This document shows positions 1 through 8,600 of a stretch of 15,026 bases of DNA, piece by piece. The first letter of the stretch is position 1. The number at the start of each line of letters is the position of its first letter. The notes beneath the pieces were generated by a model. That model saw only the letters and a program-made list of their open reading frames with translations, was not told where the DNA came from and searched no databases. Both the position numbers and the translations under genes were made by a program. The stretch comes from Verrucomicrobia bacterium UBA1200 (GTDB lineage Bacteria; Verrucomicrobiota; Kiritimatiellia; RFP12; UBA1067). Where the stretch lies: the NCBI GenBank assembly GCA_002309765.1, contig DBXY01000030.1:17437-32462 (forward strand). The letters are read 5' to 3'.

Positions 1-114
1 CCACTTGTCGGCGTAGCCGCGTTCGCGGATCTGGCGGATCGCCGCCTTCGCGCTCTTCGCGTACTTGAACTCGAACACGCAGACCGCATTCGGTGTCATC
101 CACGCTGTCTTCAT
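1..114 (-). CDS. PD-(D/E)XK nuclease-like protein, 5' part only
   Basis: The first 38 codons of a gene that runs off the left edge are visible. Residues 11-20 read VCVFEFKYAK and are followed by an AAIRQIRERGYADKW-type helix. This matches the ExK half of the PD-(D/E)XK domain found at the C-terminus of DUF1703 / AAA-ATPase-like proteins, where E15 and K17 would be active-site residues. The start at 114 is supported by an AAGGA-type ribosome site 8 bases upstream and an in-frame stop further up. With this start the usual upstream part is absent: the AAA-like region and the Asp of the motif, which family members carry just before the ExK strand. The gene may therefore be a trimmed remnant, a very short stand-alone member, or a protein with a shifted active site. 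The family call is recognition from memory on a short stretch. Confidence 0.55.
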   Translation of the reverse strand, partial: MKTAWMTPNAVCVFEFKYAKSAKAAIRQIRERGYADKW

Positions 115-145
115 GGTTTTTTCCTTTTTTTCAATTATGTAATTT

Positions 146-175
146 ATTTTATCACACATTTTCCGTTTACATCAA
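146..175 (-). promoter_or_regulatory. Sigma-70-type promoter for the leftward PD-(D/E)XK gene
   Basis: On the minus strand TTGATG (170-175) is separated by 18 bp from TAAAAT (146-151). The -10 box lies about 30 bases upstream of the start codon at 114. The region is AT-rich compared with the coding sequence around it. Confidence 0.45.
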
Positions 176-211
176 GGCAAATCACTAAAACACTAACTGT
201 TTTTCGTGGGG

Positions 212-386
212 GAAGGGAGAGGGAAGTGACGAGTGACGAGAGAAGAGGGGTTAGGGATTAGTCGCTAGGGGGGCCGGAAGTCTGATGTCTGAAGTCCTAT
301 GACTAGAACAACTAGATCGACTAGCGACTGTCAAACCGTCCAACTGTTCAACCACCAAACCACCTAACCGTCCAACCGTCCAACCA
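212..386. repeat. Mosaic of short tandem words with changing period (7, 9, then 8 bp)
   Basis: From about 212 to 301 the sequence can be cut into 7-base words in one phase. Most early words start with G and end with A, for example GTGACGA at 226 and 233, GAGAAGA at 240, GGGGTTA at 247 and GGGATTA at 254. Later words are CTGATGT at 282 and CTGAAGT at 289. At 302-328 there are three 9-base words beginning ACTAG. At 328-383 there are seven 8-base words: CTGTCAAA, CCGTCCAA, CTGTTCAA, CCACCAAA, CCACCTAA, CCGTCCAA and CCGTCCAA, then a partial copy. No convincing reading frame is present. The array ends about 20 bp before the -35 box of the rhamnosidase promoter. Its function is unknown. Confidence 0.7.
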
Positions 387-404
387 TATTCTACACGATT
401 TGCA

Positions 405-433
405 TTGATAACTAGGACGCAATCGGTTAAAAT
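405..433 (+). promoter_or_regulatory. Sigma-70-type promoter of the rhamnosidase-fucosidase operon
   Basis: TTGATA (405-410) and TAAAAT (428-433) are separated by 17 bp, each differing from the consensus by one base. Transcription would start near 440, giving a leader of under 30 bases with an AAAGGG ribosome site eight bases before the ATG at 467. Confidence 0.6.
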
Positions 434-466
434 ACTCGTATCTTTCATTATCAAAGGGACATTCTC

Positions 467-3400
467 ATGAGAAACGCGGTTAGTTTGCTTTTGGTGCTTT
501 TCATCGGCGCCGGGGCGGGTTTGGTTAAGGGTGAAATGGCGGACGAGTTTAAGAATCCGCCAAAAGACCAACACCCGGAAACCTGGTTCCATTTTATTGG
601 CGGCAATGTGGCGGAAAAGGGTATTGTCGCCGATTTGGACGCGATTTCATCGGCAGGTATTTCCGGTGTCCAGTTTTTCCATGGCCAGTTCGGCGGGCCG
701 TGGCCGGGGGTTCAGCCGCAGATCAAGTGCCTGAGCGAGTCTTGGGACGGTTTGGTCGGCCGGTTGGCTGACGAATGCAAATCGCGCGGGCTGCGGTTTA
801 CGATGCAGAACTGCCCGGGCTGGGCGATGTCGGGCGGACCGTGGATCGCCCCCAGCAACGCGATGCGCCATCTGGTTTACAGTCGCACCGAGGTCAAGGG
901 CGGACAGCGCGTCTCCCAAAATCTGCCGTTCGCGCCTAACACGTCCGCAGATTGGCGCGATTACCGGGATGTCGCGGTTATCGCTTTCCGAAAGCCGCTG
1001 GGCGATACGGCGGAATATCTTAAACCGCAGTCGGTTTCCAGCAACCTCAAGGAGTTTAACCTGCCGAAATGGCTGGAGGGCAAGGATCCGCTGAACGTCC
1101 GCGCCGACTCCCCGGTCCCGACTTGGTTCGAGTTTAAATTTGACCATCCGGTCACTGTGCGCACGGTTGATTTCCCCAGTATCAATTCGCTGGGACACGG
1201 CTGGTGCTATGTGCCGGAAACCACGGTGCGGGTCGAGGCGGTGGACGCGGGAAGAACGATCCCCTTGGCGGAATTGCCGTTGCCGTCCGGAAACTGGCAG
1301 GAGGAGAATTATCCGTTCTCGATCGCCTGTTCCGAGGCTACCGCCGCGGCGTTCCGGGTGACGGTGGACAACCGCCATCCCATTACCTTGGGGTTGATCC
1401 GGTTCAGCAGCGCGGCCCGCAAGGAGGATTGGCAGGGCGAAGCCGGATGGACGCTGCGCGGGCAGGTGTACCGCCAACCGCCCTCCCAGAATTGCAGTTC
1501 GTGGATCTCATCGTCAACCGTGACCAACCTGACCGGGTGCATGAACGCCGACGGTTCGTTGGAGTGGGATGCGCCGTCCGGCGAATGGGTGGTGCTTCGG
1601 GTGGGCCATGTCAACACCGGCGCCAAGAACGGTCCCGCGCCGGCCGAGGGTACCGGTTTTGAATGCGACAAGCTCTCCGAGAAGGGCGCGGATGCCCAAT
1701 TCGCCGGTTATGTCGGGCGGTTGACCGCCAAAAACGGTTCCCTTTACAAAAAGTTGGACTCGATGCTGATGGACAGTTGGGAGTGTCGGCGGCAAACCTG
1801 GACGGAAGGCTTCGACAAAGAATTTTTGAAGCGTTGCGGATATGATGTTTTCACCTATATGCCGGCCTTGTTCGGGTATGTGGTTGACAGCCCGGAGACC
1901 ACCACGCGCTTTCTCTGCGACTGGCGCGGTCTGATCAGCGATTGCATCGCCAACCGTTTCTACGGCAGGATGGCCAAGCTGGCGCACCAGCAGGGGCTGC
2001 AAATCCAATTTGAGACGTCGTTTGGCGATGTGGTTCCGGGCGACATCATGGAATATTACAAGCACGCAGACATTCCGATGTGCGAATTCTGGCAACCCCA
2101 CCAGGGCAGAAGCTATGTCGGTTCCAGAAATTTCAAGCCCGTGCGTCCCACGGTTTCGGCGGCGCATTTGTACGGCAAACCACGGGTGGCGGCGGAGGCG
2201 TTCACCTCGTTTGCGCTTACATGGGACGAGAAACTCCGTTATCTCAAGTACGTCGCGAACCTTCACATGGCGGATGGGGTGACGCACATGATTTTCCACA
2301 CCTACACCCATAACCCCCGCACCGACTGGTTGCCGCCTGGCACCTCTTTCGGTTCCGGCATCGGCACTCCGTTCTTGCGCGGCCAGACCTGGTGGAAGCA
2401 CATGCCCGAGTTTACCGCCTATCTAGCCCGGTGCGGTTATATGCTGGAGAAAGGCAAGCCGGTTTCCGATGTGCTGTGGTATTTGGGCGATATGCTGGAC
2501 CATAAGCCGCTGGAGGATGCCCCGTTCCCGGACGGCTACCGTTTTGATTATTGCAACCCCGACGCGCTTTTGAACCGGGTCAAAGTGGTGGACGGAATGT
2601 GGGTCACCCCGGACGGGATCAGTTACCGGGTACTTTGGATTCCCGAATGCCGGTTGATGTTGCCGGATACGCTGGAAAAGGTTTTGGACGGATTAAAGCG
2701 CGGCGGAACCGTGGCGGTTGCCGCCATGCCGTCCGGTCTGGCGACATTATCCGGCGGTAACCGTGCCAAACGCCGTTTCCTTAATTTGGTTGAGACGTTG
2801 TGGGGCAAGGCGGATCCGGAATCCGTCGGCACGCGTAAGGTGGGTAAAGGGCGTTTGTTTGTCGGATGGAATCTGGAAAAAGTTTTGGCCGCCAACGGGA
2901 TCGCCCCCGATGTTTCGCAGACCGGGCGCAACCGCGTGGTGTGGAACCATCGCTCCGATAAGGATTCCGAATGGTACTTCGTCACCCCGGACAATCCGGG
3001 CGGGTTCAGCGGGTCGGTCGGATTCCGCTGCACCGGTGATGTCGAGGTGCTGGATCCGACAACCGGCGCGGCGGTTAAACCCGCCGCCATGTCGGCCCGT
3101 TCCGACCGCACGTGGCTGTCGTTCGATCTTGAGCCGTCGGAATCCCGGTTCGTCGTTTTCCGCCGTCGCGAACAACCTCCGGTTCATGTGAACCGGGTTA
3201 ACCTGGACGGAAAACTGGTTGCCGATGCCACGGATATGTCCGTTAACGCGTCGTGTTACAGAGTGGTGTCCGCACGTTATGGCGATCTTGCCACCGAAGG
3301 TAGGTGGGTTTCGGTCGCGGAACAGCTGCAGCGGGCGTTGGATCGCGGTGAGATGACCTTTGCCGCCAACAACGAGATGGCGGGGAGGGATCCGGCTTAT

Positions 3401-4108
3401 CGAACCGTAAAGTATTTCGATGCCGTTCTTTCGGCGCCTGACGGTAGGGAGATTAAACTCAGCGGTAAGGAAAACGAGACGGTTGGCTTGCCGCAGTTTG
3501 AGCGCGTTTTCCCGGCGTGTATCGTGGAAGGTCGTGGAGTGGTGGCTTGGTTGAACGGCAAATACAGCGTTCAGTTGTCAAATGGCGTGACGGAGGAACG
3601 TTCGGTTTCCAAAGCCGGCGTCATCCCGTTCGACGGTACGTGGAACGTCAGGTTCCCGGATGGTTGGGGCGTTGAGACGGAACAGCGCATTTCCGAGCTG
3701 AAACCGTGGAAAGATTTCAACGGCACCACCGAAGCGCGTTCGTTCTCCGGGACCGCCACCTATTCGATGGATTTTGTTCTAAACCAGGTCACTCCGGAAG
3801 ACCGGATGTTGCTGGATTTAGGTCGGGTGGAGTCAATTGCCGTGGTGAAAGTCAACGGTCGCTTGCTGGGCACGCTGTGGTCGATGCCGTACCGGGTTGA
3901 TATCACCGACGCGGTTAAGCCCGGTGTCAACCGGTTGGAGTTGGAGGTTACCGACACTTGGTTTAACCGTTTGGTTTATGATGCCGGGCAGCCGGAAGCG
4001 AACCGTAAAACATGGGTGATCAGCGGGCCTTCCGGCAATCAGCCGTTGCATGATTCCGGATGTTTGGGGCCGGTTTGCCTCCGTATCGGTTCTAAGCTGG
4101 ACTTTTAG
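467..4108 (+). CDS. Exported GH106-type glycoside hydrolase (alpha-L-rhamnosidase-like), copy 1
   Basis: A 1213-residue protein with a signal peptide (about 1-22), so it should act in the periplasm or outside. Residues 30-140 carry the GH106 opening: the PETWFHFIGGNV stretch, the GISGVQFFHG strand and the CPGWAMSGGPW loop. An inserted beta-sandwich that looks like a binding module lies at about 180-315. The barrel then resumes with DSWE (E439) and AAEAFT (E577). Their spacing of 138 residues is close to that of the acid and base glutamates known from the family member BT0986, so I propose these as catalytic residues. Residues 929-1009 form a DUF3395-like unit. Residues 1055-1170 form a galactose-binding-like jelly roll (LDLGRVESIAVVKVNG). 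The family is known for inverting alpha-L-rhamnosidases; the exact substrate cannot be read. It differs from copy 2 around the first glutamate (WECRRQTW versus YEVGTQNW), so specificity may differ. It is first in an operon with the fucosidase. Confidence 0.85.
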   Translation: MRNAVSLLLVLFIGAGAGLVKGEMADEFKNPPKDQHPETWFHFIGGNVAEKGIVADLDAISSAGISGVQFFHGQFGGPWPGVQPQIKCLSESWDGLVGRLADECKSRGLRFTMQNCPGWAMSGGPWIAPSNAMRHLVYSRTEVKGGQRVSQNLPFAPNTSADWRDYRDVAVIAFRKPLGDTAEYLKPQSVSSNLKEFNLPKWLEGKDPLNVRADSPVPTWFEFKFDHPVTVRTVDFPSINSLGHGWCYVPETTVRVEAVDAGRTIPLAELPLPSGNWQEENYPFSIACSEATAAAFRVTVDNRHPITLGLIRFSSAARKEDWQGEAGWTLRGQVYRQPPSQNCSSWISSSTVTNLTGCMNADGSLEWDAPSGEWVVLRVGHVNTGAKNGPAPAEGTGFECDKLSEKGADAQFAGYVGRLTAKNGSLYKKLDSMLMDSWECRRQTWTEGFDKEFLKRCGYDVFTYMPALFGYVVDSPETTTRFLCDWRGLISDCIANRFYGRMAKLAHQQGLQIQFETSFGDVVPGDIMEYYKHADIPMCEFWQPHQGRSYVGSRNFKPVRPTVSAAHLYGKPRVAAEAFTSFALTWDEKLRYLKYVANLHMADGVTHMIFHTYTHNPRTDWLPPGTSFGSGIGTPFLRGQTWWKHMPEFTAYLARCGYMLEKGKPVSDVLWYLGDMLDHKPLEDAPFPDGYRFDYCNPDALLNRVKVVDGMWVTPDGISYRVLWIPECRLMLPDTLEKVLDGLKRGGTVAVAAMPSGLATLSGGNRAKRRFLNLVETLWGKADPESVGTRKVGKGRLFVGWNLEKVLAANGIAPDVSQTGRNRVVWNHRSDKDSEWYFVTPDNPGGFSGSVGFRCTGDVEVLDPTTGAAVKPAAMSARSDRTWLSFDLEPSESRFVVFRRREQPPVHVNRVNLDGKLVADATDMSVNASCYRVVSARYGDLATEGRWVSVAEQLQRALDRGEMTFAANNEMAGRDPAYRTVKYFDAVLSAPDGREIKLSGKENETVGLPQFERVFPACIVEGRGVVAWLNGKYSVQLSNGVTEERSVSKAGVIPFDGTWNVRFPDGWGVETEQRISELKPWKDFNGTTEARSFSGTATYSMDFVLNQVTPEDRMLLDLGRVESIAVVKVNGRLLGTLWSMPYRVDITDAVKPGVNRLELEVTDTWFNRLVYDAGQPEANRKTWVISGPSGNQPLHDSGCLGPVCLRIGSKLDF

Positions 4109-4120
4109 GGCGATTTTCCA

Positions 4121-5602
4121 ATGAGAATGACCTTCGCATTTTTCGCGGCATTGTTGGCCGGTAGCGCAGTCGCATCGGAACCGCAACCTTATCGGGTGGT
4201 GCCGGAAGCGCGCCAGTTGAAATGGCATGAGACCGAATGCTTTGCGCTGGTGTGTTTCGGGCTGAATACCTTTACCGGCCGTGAATGGGGATATGGCGAG
4301 ACTGATCCGTCGGTTTTTAATCCGCAGAAATTTGACGCCGGACAAGTGGCGGCGGCCATTAAATCCGGGGGGATGCGCGGTTTGATATTGGTGGCGAAGC
4401 ATCATGACGGTTTTTGCCTGTGGCCAAGCGCGACCACCGGTTACAACATTTCAAAATCCCCTTGGCGCGGCGGCAAGGGTGATTTGGTTCGCGAATTTGC
4501 CGACGCGGCCCGCAGGCACGGTCTGAAGTTCGGCATCTACTGTTCGCCTTGGGATCGCAATAACGAACATTACGGGAAACCGGAATATTTGACGGTTTAC
4601 CATGGCCAGTTGCGAGAATTGCTGTCCAACTACGGCACGGTTTTTGAGATGTGGTTTGACGGTGCCAACGGAGGTGACGGCTATTACGGCGGTGCGCGCG
4701 AGAAACGCAATATCGATGCCGCTACCTACTATGATTGGCCAAAGACTTGGGGAATCGTCCGCGAGTTGCAGCCGATGGCGTGTATCTTTGGCGATGTCGG
4801 GCCGGATTGCCGCTGGGTCGGCAACGAGCGGGGGTATGCCGCCGCCGAGTGTTGGGCCACTTTCACCCCGAAGGGCAAACGTGACGTGAACCGTCCCGCC
4901 AACGGCGATACGCTTAATTCCGCGGAAAGTCCCGCCGGGCACCGCGATGGGAAAATCTGGGCGGCGCCGGAATGCGATGTGCCGCTGCGTCGGGGCTGGT
5001 TCTGGCATCCTGACCAGAACGGTACCGTAAAAAAACCGAAGCAGCTAATGGATATTTATTTCAACAGCGTGGGGCGGGGGGGATGCATGAACCTCGGCAT
5101 CGCGCCGGACCGCGATGGTCTGGTTTGCCCGGCTGACGCTGAATCGCTGCAAGTTTTCGGCAATGCCTTGCGGTCGCTGTTCGAAAGGAATCTTGCCGAT
5201 AACGCCAAGGTCGAGGCGGATTCGGTCCGCAAGTCTGACGAAAAAGAGGCGGGGCGTTTCGCGCCTGAAAACGTTCTGGACGGGGACCGTTACACCTACT
5301 GGGCGACTGATGACAGGGTTTTGCAGGGCTCGCTTACGCTCTTGCTGCCGGAAGTGCGTGAGTTCGATGTGGTCCGGATTCGGGAAAATATCCGGCTGGG
5401 GCAACGGGTGGAAGGTTTTGCGGTGGATGTTTGGGAAAACAACGGATGGCGCGAATACGCCAAAGGCGAAAGCGTCGGCGCTTGCCGCTTAATCCATGGC
5501 GGCAAGGTCGGCACGGACAAAGTCCGTTTGCGCATCACCGCGGCGGCGGCCTGCCCGTGCATAAGCGAGTTTAGCCTTTACGCCCAAAATCCTGCGCTGT
5601 GA
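4121..5602 (+). CDS. Exported GH29 alpha-L-fucosidase with C-terminal discoidin-like module
   Basis: A 493-residue protein with a signal peptide (1-19). It should release L-fucose by a retaining mechanism. Family landmarks run in order: WHETECFALVCFGLNTF (35-51), the LILVAKHHDGFCLWPS strand (88-103), FGIYCSPWDR (137-146) and MWFDGANG, whose Asp180 is the expected nucleophile. RWVGNE follows, with Glu236 as the likely acid/base of the subfamily B type, and then PECDVPLRRGWFWH (283-296). Residues about 356-489 form a discoidin (F5/8 type C)-like domain (NVLDGDRYTYWATDD), probably a sugar-binding module. The start lies 12 bases after the rhamnosidase stop. A weak AGGG ribosome site overlaps that stop codon, which suggests translational coupling. 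Sharing an operon with a GH106 enzyme points to a glycan carrying both fucose and rhamnose. The family call is firm; the linkage is not known. Confidence 0.93.
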   Translation: MRMTFAFFAALLAGSAVASEPQPYRVVPEARQLKWHETECFALVCFGLNTFTGREWGYGETDPSVFNPQKFDAGQVAAAIKSGGMRGLILVAKHHDGFCLWPSATTGYNISKSPWRGGKGDLVREFADAARRHGLKFGIYCSPWDRNNEHYGKPEYLTVYHGQLRELLSNYGTVFEMWFDGANGGDGYYGGAREKRNIDAATYYDWPKTWGIVRELQPMACIFGDVGPDCRWVGNERGYAAAECWATFTPKGKRDVNRPANGDTLNSAESPAGHRDGKIWAAPECDVPLRRGWFWHPDQNGTVKKPKQLMDIYFNSVGRGGCMNLGIAPDRDGLVCPADAESLQVFGNALRSLFERNLADNAKVEADSVRKSDEKEAGRFAPENVLDGDRYTYWATDDRVLQGSLTLLLPEVREFDVVRIRENIRLGQRVEGFAVDVWENNGWREYAKGESVGACRLIHGGKVGTDKVRLRITAAAACPCISEFSLYAQNPAL

Positions 5603-5638
5603 CTTTTCCGCCGCCGCATTTGCGCGGCAGCGGAAAAG
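5603..5638. terminator. Hairpin between convergent genes, probable two-way terminator
   Basis: A 15-base stem (5603-5617 with 5624-5638) has one mismatch and a six-base loop. It starts directly after the fucosidase stop, 18 bases from the stop of the opposing GH106 gene. The stem ends in CTTTT/AAAAG, so a short U run lies inside the stem on either strand, but no long U tail follows. It is likely to end both transcripts. Confidence 0.6.
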
Positions 5639-5656
5639 TGCGGTTGCGCTCTGCCG

Positions 5657-8600
5657 CTATTTCATCGTGGCGGTTTTGACCGTGCGGATGGCGACCGGAC
5701 CGAAAAGCCCGGACGGCAGCGGTTCGTCTGAAGCCCGCCAGTGGTGCCAGGTGGTGAAAGTGTAGCGGCCGGTCGGGCTGGGCTTGCCTTCCAGCACCCA
5801 TTTGGGCCATTCTTTCAGGCGGATGCCGTTCCATTCGCGGTCATCCGGCAATAGCTCGTCGCCAATCAGCCGGTTCGGCCACAGGTTGGTGACCTTAACC
5901 ACCAGTTGGTTTTCCCCATTCTTGAGGGCATCGGTAATGTCCGTGCGGAACGGCGGTTTCCAAAGCGTCGGAAGCGCTTTTCCGTTCACTTCCACCTCGG
6001 CGATGTTTTTAAGGTTGCCCAGATCGAGCACATAGCGTTCGTCAGAAGCTTTGCCGCCGGTCCAGTTAAAACTCTTACGGTAGGTGGCGGTGCCGGAGAA
6101 GTACTTAATGTCCTTGTGCTGGTGTTCGGTCCAGGAAATCAGTTTGTCCAGCTGTACCGAATCCGGCGCACCCCAGCCGCTGGGGAAGTTTAACGTCCAC
6201 GGCCCGGTGATCGGCAACGGTTCGCGCACCGATTTGACCTCGGCCTTGATTTGTTTTCCGTTGGCGGTTTCCGCTTTGGCGGTTAGCGGTTCCCACGCTT
6301 CAACGGTCAAACGGCCTTTGGCGTCAATCTTGAATTCATGGGTGGGGATTTTCGGTTCGTCGTTCTTCACCACCGGGAGTTGGAGGGTCGCGTTTTCCCC
6401 AACTTTGATGTGTTTCTCTTTACCGTCCAGCCGGTAGTCGATGCGGGCCTCCTTGACCGTGTTGACGATGGGGTCGCCACCCGCCAAGGTGTTGTTGACG
6501 CTGACGGACAACCGGTTGTCCTTAATCTGTCCGGCAAGCCGCTGGGTGAAATCAATTACGGCGTTTTTGGGGGCTTCCTCAGTCTCCGGCAGTATGCCAT
6601 AACGTGCCCGCACCAGCGTGGCGCCTTCGGGAACCGTAATCGATTTGTGCTCGGCGACGATTTCCCTTTTGGTTTCGCCGTTGATTTGATAGACGATTTC
6701 CAGCTCTTTCGGGACCATCGACGCCGGATCTCCTGCCAGCGTGTTCTCGGCGGGAATGGTGCGTTTGCCCTTGGAGAGGAAGTCGTTCTTAACCAGCTTG
6801 GTAAGGTCGAGATAACCTTCCGCTTCCTCAGACCCGAAATAACCGTATTCGGCCTTGACGATTTCCAGTTTAGGCGCCGGCGGTGCGGCCTTCGGGGCGG
6901 TGGTTATGGTCGCTTCCGCCGTTACCGCGTGATTGCGCGATTCGGGGGAGCTGAAAAACACGAATGCCGATCCCGACGGCTCGAAGTGCATCGTGAAGGT
7001 GGTCATGCCGTCGGCCACGGTGTAAACCGGCACCGGGGCGCGGCGGCCGGTTTCCGGATCCCAAATCTCCGGCCGACGCCCGGTGACCCGGAATGAACAG
7101 GTGTAATCATTGGCCGATTCGCTTGGGCTGGCAACGAAGTAATAGTCGCAATCATCGGCGCGGCGGTGGATGTAAGTCAGGTGCGATTCTGCGGAAGACA
7201 TAAAGTCCGGCGTCAGCCGCAACTCCTCGATCGCCTTTTCAACCGGGATATTCCGGATGGCTTGCGATTCCCAAAGTTGGTCGGCGAGCTTCTGGACCAT
7301 CCGGTCCGATTCGGGATAGCCACGCAAACCGGGGGCGCGGAGCGGTTTGGGACCGATTACTAACGCGCCGGCCTTGGCGAGTGCGGCGACGGTGTTCAGC
7401 ACTTCGATCGACATAGTGGGGCGGTTGGGCAGCACCAGCATGCGATAGCGCATACCGCTCGGCAGGGTGAGCATCCCGTCCTTTACCCGTAGCGAGCTTA
7501 ATGCGGCGGTGTCGCAACCGTCGAAGTCATACCCGCGCGGCATACCGCCCCTAAGCCCGTTCGGTGCGTCTTCGCCGCAATAGAACAGCGCGTCCGCGAC
7601 AAACTGGCCTTCCTGCAGCAGGTATTGGCAGCGGGCCTGGTATTTCAGCCAATCCGCGCTCTGGTTCCACCAGGTGACGGTGCGTTCGAAGTGCGTTCCC
7701 CACTGGCCCATTGTCATGCCGGGCAGATAGGTAGGCTTGGTCCAAGGCTGGTGCGCGTAACGGTGGTAGATCATCCGGTTCACGCCGCCGCAGTAAACCG
7801 CGTCGCCTTGGGCTTTGATGGAATAAGGGTCTTTAATCCACTTGCCGGCGTCCGGCGCGGCGGTGAATGCCTCGGCGCCAACGATGCGGTGACCGTAAAC
7901 GTGGGCCACGGAGGAGGCGATTTTCGCATTGCCGGGATTGGTGTTGTAACCGCTGGCCGGCCAGAATTCGCTCATGGTGATGTCGCACATCGAACCGTAC
8001 TGGAGATCGTCCGAAGGACAGTTGCCGTAGGCTTCGCAGGAGAATAGCAGCCCGGCATTGTGCGCCATTTCCCGGAATTTGCCGGCGTAATTCTCGGCGA
8101 AAAGATCGGCAATGACACGCCGCAGATCCCAAGTGAAACGATCGGTTAGTTCGACCGAACCGACCACCCGTCCGCTGAAAACGGGCAGGAACTTGGTCAG
8201 GTCGTAACCGCAGCGTTTTTTGAATTCCTTCTCGAAGCCCTGCGTCCAGTTTTGGGTGCCGACTTCGTAGCTGTCGATCAGCACATTGTTGAATCCGGTT
8301 TTGCGGTTGCCGCCTGAGATTCCGGGACCGAGTTTTTCCAGCACTTTGCCGATGTGTCCGTCCCAGTGGGCTTGGGCCGCCTCGCGGCTCAACTTGTCGC
8401 ACTCCAGCCCGGTGCCGCTTGTCGGTGCCGGATGGTTGTTGCGGCCGTTCGCGGTGTAACCGACGCGCAGTATTGTCCAATCGCCGGCTGGCACCTGCCA
8501 AGATAGCTGTCCGTCCGGTTTCATTGCGGCGGTTAAATCCACGGTTTTGGAGGTTTGAACCACCTCTTCCGGGTTAACGTCGGTGCCGTTGTCATCGGCG

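Noticed and set aside
328..386. Possible CRISPR-like array
   Set aside because: The 8-base words are directly adjacent with no spacers and no longer direct repeat.
251..592. 113-codon frame on the minus strand
   Set aside because: It crosses the tandem-word region, the operon promoter and the signal peptide region of the plus-strand rhamnosidase; its translation has no family pattern.
5603..5656. Small gene or RNA between the convergent genes
   Set aside because: The 54 bases are explained by one hairpin and a short spacer.
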